From Ptiloglossa arizonensis (lineage: Eukaryota; Arthropoda; Insecta; Hymenoptera; Colletidae): DNA of 64,000 bases. The notes below the pieces were generated by a model. It was not told the origin of the DNA. It worked only from the letters and a program-made list of their open reading frames with translations, and ran no database searches. The stretch covers positions 248,001 to 312,000 of the forward strand of contig NW_027478763.1 of NCBI RefSeq assembly GCF_051014685.1, written 5' to 3'. Every line of letters begins with the position of its first letter. Within the stretch, counting starts at the first letter, position 1. Below are positions 59,301 to 64,000 of the stretch, one piece after another. A program made the translations under genes and the position numbers.

Positions 59301-62300
59301 TATAACGAGTAACGTATAAAGTATACCGTATAACGTATAACGTAAAACGTATAACGTATAACGTCTAACGTATAACGTATAACGCATAACGTATAACGTA
59401 TGACGTATCACGTATAAGGTATGACCTATAACGCATAACGTATAGCGTATAACGCATAACGTATAACGTATAACGTATAACGTATAACGTATAACGTATA
59501 ACGTATAACGTATAACGTATAACGTATAACGTATAACGTATAACGTATAACGTATAACGTATAACGTATAACGTATAACGTATAACGTATAACGTATAAC
59601 GTATAACGTATAACGTATAACGTATAACGTATAACGTATAACGTATAATGTATATCGTGTAACTTATAACGTATAACGTAAAACGTATAATGTATAACGT
59701 ATAACGTATAACGTATAACGTATAACGTATAACGCATAACGTATACCGTATAACGTATAACGTATAACGTATAACGCATAACGTATACCGTATAACGTAT
59801 AACGTATAACGTATAACGTATAACGTATAACGTATAACGTATAACGTATAACGCATAACGTATACCGTATAACGTATAACGTATAACGTATAACGTATAA
59901 CGTATAACGTATAACTTATAACGTGAAACGTATTTCATATTACGTATAACGAGTAACGTATAACGTATAACGTATAACGTATAACGTATAACGTATAACG
60001 TATAACGTATAACGTATAACGTATAACGTATAACGTATAACGTATAACGTATAACGTACAACGAATAACGTATAACGTATAACGTATAACGTATAACGTA
60101 TTACGTATAACCTATAACGTATAACGTATAACGTATAACGTGTAACGTATAACGTATAACGTATTACGCATAACGTATACCGTATAACGTATAACGTATA
60201 ACGTATAACGTATAACGTATAACGTATAACGTATAACGTATAACGTATAACGTATAACGTATAACTTATAACGTAAAACGTAGTACATATTACGTATAAC
60301 GAGTAACGTATAACGTATAACGTATAACGTATAACGTATAACGTATAACGTATAACGTATAACGTATAACGTATAACGTATAACGTATAACGTATAACGC
60401 ATAACGTATAACGTATGACGTATCACGTATAAGGTATGACCTATAACGCATAACGTATAGCGTATAACGCATAACGTATAACGTATAACGTATAACGTAT
60501 AACGTATAACGTATAACGTATAACGTATAACGTATAACGTATAACGTATAACGTATAACGTATAACGTATAACGTATAACGTATAACGTATAACGTATAA
60601 CGTATAACGTATAACGTATAACGTATAACGTATAACGTATAATGTATATCGTGTAACTTATAACGTATAACGTAAAACGTATAATGTATAACGTATAACG
60701 TATAACGTATAACGTATAACGCATAACGTATACCGTATAACGTATAACGTATAACGTATAACGTATAACGTATAACGTATAACGTATAACTTATAACGTG
60801 AAACGTATTTCATATTACGTATAACGAGTAACGTATAACGTATAACGTATAACGTATAACGTATAACGTATAACGTACAACGAATAACGTATAACGTATA
60901 ACGTACAACGTATAACGTATAACGTATAACGTATAACGTATAACGTATAACGTATAACTTATAACGTATAACGTATAACGTATAACGTATAACGTGTAAC
61001 GTATAACGTATAACGTATAATGTATAACGTATAACGTATAACGTATAACGTATAACGTATAACGTATAACGTATAACGTATAACGTATAACGTATAACGT
61101 ATAACGTATAACGTATAACGTATAACGTATAACGTATAACGTATAACGTATAACGTATAACGTATAACGTATAACGTATAACGTATAACGTATAACGTAT
61201 AACGTATAACGTATAACGTATAACGTATAACGTACAACGTATAACGTATAACGTATATCGTATAACGTATAACGTATAACGTATAACGTATAACGTTTAA
61301 CGTATAACGTATAACGTATAACGTATAACGTATAACGTATAACGTATAACGTATAACGTATAACGTATAACGAATAACGTATAACGTATTACGTATAACG
61401 TGTAACGTACAACGTATAACGAATAACGTATAACGTATAACGCATAACGTATAACGCATAACGTACAACGTATAACGTATAACGTATAACGCATAACGTA
61501 TAACGCATAACGTACAACGTATAACGTATAGCGTATAACGTATAACGTATAACGTATAACGTATAACGTTTAACGTATAACGTATAACGTATAACGTCTA
61601 ACGTATAACGTATAACGTATAACGTATAACGTTTAACGTATAACGTATAACGTATAACGTCTAACGTATAACGTATAACGTATAACGTATAACGTATAAC
61701 GAATAACGTATAACGTATAACGTATAACGTATAACGTACAACGTATAACGTATAACGTATAACGTATAACGTATAACGCATAACGTATAACGCATAACGT
61801 ACAACGTATAACGTATAATGTATATCGAGTAACTTATAACGTATAACGTAAAACGTATAATGTATAACGTATAACGTATAACGTATAACGTATAACGCAT
61901 AACGTATACCGAATAACGTATAACGTATAACGTATAACGTATAACGTATAACGTATAACGTATAACTTATAACGTGAAACGTATTTCATATTACGTATAC
62001 CGTATAACGTATAACGTATAACGTATAACGTATAACGTATAACGTATAACGTATAACGTATAACGTATAACTTATAACGTGAAACGTATTTCATATTACG
62101 TATAACGAGTAACGTATAACGTATAACGTATAACGTATAACGTATAACGTATAACGTATAACGTATAACGTATAACGTATAACGTATAACGTATAACGTA
62201 CAACGTATAACGTATAACGTATATCGTATAACGTATAACGTATAACGTATAACGTTTAACGTATAACGTATAACGTATAACGTATAACCTATAACGTATA

Positions 62301-62651
62301 ACGTATAACGTATAACGTATAACGTATAACGTATAACGAATAACGTATAACGTATAACGTATAACGTATAACGTACAACGTATAACGAATAACGTATAAC
62401 GTATAACGCATAACGTATAACGCATAACGTACAACGTATAACGTATAGCGTATAACGTATAACGTATAACGTATAACGTATAACGTTTAACGTATAACGT
62501 ATAACGTATAACGTATAACGTATAACGTATAACGTATAACGTACAACGTATAACGTACAACGTAGAACGTATAACGTATAACGTATAACGTATAACGTAT
62601 AATGTATAACGTATAACGTATAACGTATAACGTATAACGTATAACGTATAA
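53341..62651. repeat. Domain G: short (0.7-1.0 kb) higher-order modules
   Basis: It opens with a fairly homogeneous stretch (53,341-53,730), then repeats a loose module: landmark block, then GTATATCGTGTAAC, then the TGAAA/TTTCA palindromic variant. The best series has landmark blocks at 58,453, 59,398 and 60,413 (steps of 945 and 1,015 bp), each followed by the GTATATC block after 273, 252 and 231 bp. A separate pair with CTTACAACG and GTATTGCG units lies at 57,305 and 57,998 (693 bp). Palindromic variants at 54,226 and 55,206 are 980 bp apart. A piece resembling domain A, with GTGTAACC and paired GTATTAC units, lies at about 56,738-56,830. The 7-bp register is unbroken. Confidence 0.75.
57305..58690. 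repeat. 693-bp higher-order repeat pair in domain G
   Basis: Two GCATAAC units followed by CTTACAACG and GTATTGCG occur at 57,305 and 57,998, 693 bp or 99 units apart. Downstream GTTTAAC, GTACAAC, GTATATC and GTGTAAC units keep their order. CTTACAACG and GTATTGCG were not seen elsewhere. The second copy degrades after about 58,280, so its right limit is uncertain. Confidence 0.72.
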
Positions 62652-62776
62652 CGTATACGTATAACGTACAACGTATAACGTATAGCGTATAACGTATAAC
62701 GTATAACGCATAACGTAAACGTATAACGTATAACGTATAATGTATAACGTATAACGTATAACTTATAACGTGAAAA
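62652..62776. other. Small indel cluster that shifts the heptamer register by -1
   Basis: Three register-breaking units lie within about 125 bp: a 6-bp CGTATA near 62,652, a 6-bp CGTAAA near 62,715 and an 8-bp CGTGAAAA near 62,769. The phase of the landmark blocks confirms the net shift, being 3 modulo 7 at 60,413 and 2 at 63,758. This could be a read-error residue or a real junction between domains G and H. Confidence 0.85.
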
Positions 62777-64000
62777 CGTATTTCATATTACGTACAACGA
62801 GTAACGTATAACGTATAACGTATAACGTATAACGTATAACGTATAACGTAGAACGAATAACGTATAACGTATAACGAATAACGTATAACGTATAACGTAT
62901 AACGTATAACGTATAACGTATAACGTATAACGTATAACGTATAACGTATAACGTATAACGTATAACGTATAACGTATAACGTATAACGTACAACGTATAA
63001 CGTACAACGTATAACGTAGAACGTAGAACGTATAACGTATAACGTATAACGTATAACGTATAACGTATAACGTATAACGTATAACGTATAACGTATAACG
63101 TATAACTTATAACTTATAACGTATAACGTATAACGTATAACGTGTAACCTATAACGTATAACGTATAACGTATTACGTATTACGTATAACGTCTAACGTA
63201 TAACGTATAACGTATAACGTATAACGTATAACGTATAACGTATAACGTATAACGTATAACGTATAACGTATAACGTATAACGTATAACGTTTAACCTATA
63301 GCGTATAACATATAACGTATAACGTATATCGTATAACGTACAACGTACAACGTACAACGTATAACGTACAACGTATAACATATAACGTCTAACGTTTAAC
63401 GTATAACGTACAACGTATAACGTATAACGTATAACGTATAACGTATAACGTAAAACGTATTACGTATTACGTATAACCTATAACGTCTAACGTATAACGT
63501 ATAACCTATAACGTCTAACGTATAACGTATAACGTATAACGTATAACGTATAACGTATAACGTATAACGTATAACGTATAACGTATAACGTATAACGTAT
63601 AACGTATGACGTATAACGTATAACGTACAACGTATAACGTATAGCGTATAACGTATAACGTATAATGTATAACGTATAACGTACAACGTACAACGTATAA
63701 CGTACAACGTATAACATATAACGTCTAACGTTTAACGTATAACGCATAACGTATAACGTATGACGTATCACGTATAAGGTATGACCTATAACGCATAACG
63801 TATAGCGTATAACGCATAACGTATAACGTATAACGTATAACGTATAACGTATAACGTATAACGTATAACGTATAACGTATAACGTATAACGTATAACGTA
63901 TAACGTATAACGTATAACGTATAACGTATAACGTATAACGTATAACGTATAACGTATAACGTATAACGTATAACGTATAATGTATATCGTGTAACTTATA
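62777..64000. repeat. Domain H: mosaic right end of the window
   Basis: GTAGAAC pairs at about 63,016 are followed by a domain A-like block at 63,105-63,190 (CTTATAA, GTGTAACC, paired GTATTAC). Next come CATATAACGTCTAACG combinations (about 63,375-63,400 and 63,713-63,735) like those near 590-615 and 9,440. The last 243 bp are a G-type module: landmark block at 63,758, homogeneous units, then GTATATCGTGTAAC at 63,982, cut by the window edge. The array clearly continues to the right. Confidence 0.75.

Larger units (their letters stand above)
1..64000. repeat. Heptamer satellite array, unit TATAACG (canonical AACGTAT), whole window
   Basis: Every stretch of the window is built from a 7-bp unit in direct tandem, about 9,100 units, and the array continues beyond both edges. 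The consensus has one CpG per unit within ACGT, two TpA steps and the string TATAA, with about 29% G+C. Variant units differ mostly by one base, and all seven positions vary: examples are CGCATAA, CGTACAA, CGTTTAA, CGAATAA, CGTCTAA, CGTGTAA, CGTATTA, CGTAGAA, CGTAAAA, CGTATGA, CGTATAT, CCTATAA, TGTATAA and CATATAA. Indels that break the 7-bp phase are very rare. Such long simple satellite is typical of eukaryotic heterochromatin. It is not G-rich like a telomere and has no spacers like a CRISPR array. The satellite family name and the host are not recognised. There is no gene anywhere in the window. Confidence 0.98.

Noticed and set aside
680..63800. Landmark block as a CENP-B box
   Set aside because: It does not resemble the known 17-bp CENP-B box, and the G+C-rich core residues are missing. 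Only the general idea of a conserved block in a satellite is comparable.
1..64000. More than 100 long open reading frames, nearly all on the minus strand, up to 947 codons
   Set aside because: They follow from a 7-bp repeat whose minus strand has no stop in any frame. They overlap each other in different frames, start at variant units only, and encode a single heptapeptide pattern without domains. None is a supportable gene.
1..64000. Telomeric repeat array (7-bp units as in plant telomeres)
   Set aside because: The unit has no G-rich strand; it has one G and one C per 7 bp. Telomere repeats are G-rich on one strand, and an array with large HORs is not expected of a telomerase product.
1..64000. 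CRISPR array
   Set aside because: There are no unique spacers; the whole sequence is one contiguous tandem heptamer.
1..64000. TATAA strings as promoters and inverted arms as terminators
   Set aside because: TATAA occurs in essentially every unit and so carries no information. There are no adjacent genes, no G+C-rich hairpins with T-tracts and no initiator context.
1..64000. tRNA, rRNA or transposon fragments embedded in the array
   Set aside because: Every segment, including the scrambled one, can be explained as heptamer variants. No long non-satellite stretch, terminal repeat or conserved RNA motif was found.
1..64000. Synthetic or low-complexity sequencing artefact for the whole window
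   Set aside because: Ordered variants recurring at consistent long offsets, with a register that balances over 64 kb, are not expected from random sequencing error. Only the two indel clusters look suspicious.
1..64000. Z-DNA-forming tract
   Set aside because: Each unit alternates purine and pyrimidine, but the phase flips at every AA step, and most steps are AT-rich. Long Z-prone runs are therefore not supported.

Overview
The 64 kb window is one uninterrupted satellite DNA array with no gene in it. The monomer is a 7-bp unit, TATAACG on the + strand (TTATACG family on the - strand), present about 9,100 times from the first base to the last. The array runs off both ends. The consensus is 2/7 G+C (about 29%), yet has one CpG per unit, inside an ACGT tetramer. 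Satellite of this size and purity points to eukaryotic heterochromatin (centromeric, pericentromeric, subtelomeric or a similar block). Species and chromosomal position cannot be read from the sequence. Simple 7-bp satellites are known elsewhere, for example in the Drosophila virilis group, but I do not recognise this unit as a named satellite.

The array is layered. Single-base variant units occur in fixed orders that recur at long distances, so the heptamer is arranged in higher-order repeats (HORs). Layout by eye: domain A (1-17,760), two copies of an 8.8-9.1 kb HOR; a transition (17,761-19,077); domain B (19,078-21,642), a 987-bp HOR; domain C/D (21,643-25,451), with 252-bp and 1.79-kb duplications; domain E (25,452-42,199), a 7.22-kb HOR built on a 1.26-kb sub-repeat; a near-perfect run (42,200-42,572); domain F (42,573-53,340), a roughly 7.3-kb HOR with 588-bp and 280-bp tandem duplications; domain G (53,341-62,650), modules of about 0.7-1.0 kb; and domain H (62,651-64,000), a mosaic that reuses domain A-like pieces and ends inside another G-type module.

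The 7-bp register can be followed through the window. It changes only at six 2-bp deletions, at one scrambled stretch (10,343-10,720, net zero) and at one small indel cluster (62,652-62,776, net -1). Divergence is therefore almost all by substitution, and exchanges between copies keep the 7-bp phase. The scrambled stretch sits at a HOR junction and may be an assembly or polishing defect.

The many long - strand reading frames are an arithmetic consequence of the repeat: 7 and 3 are coprime, and the - strand repeat reads R-Y-T-L-Y-V-I in every frame with no stop. They are not genes. I see no rRNA, tRNA, transposon, CRISPR array, promoter or terminator. The candidate biology lies in the satellite itself: its HOR structure, conserved landmark blocks and dense, apparently undecayed CpG/ACGT sites. 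All distances were counted by hand.
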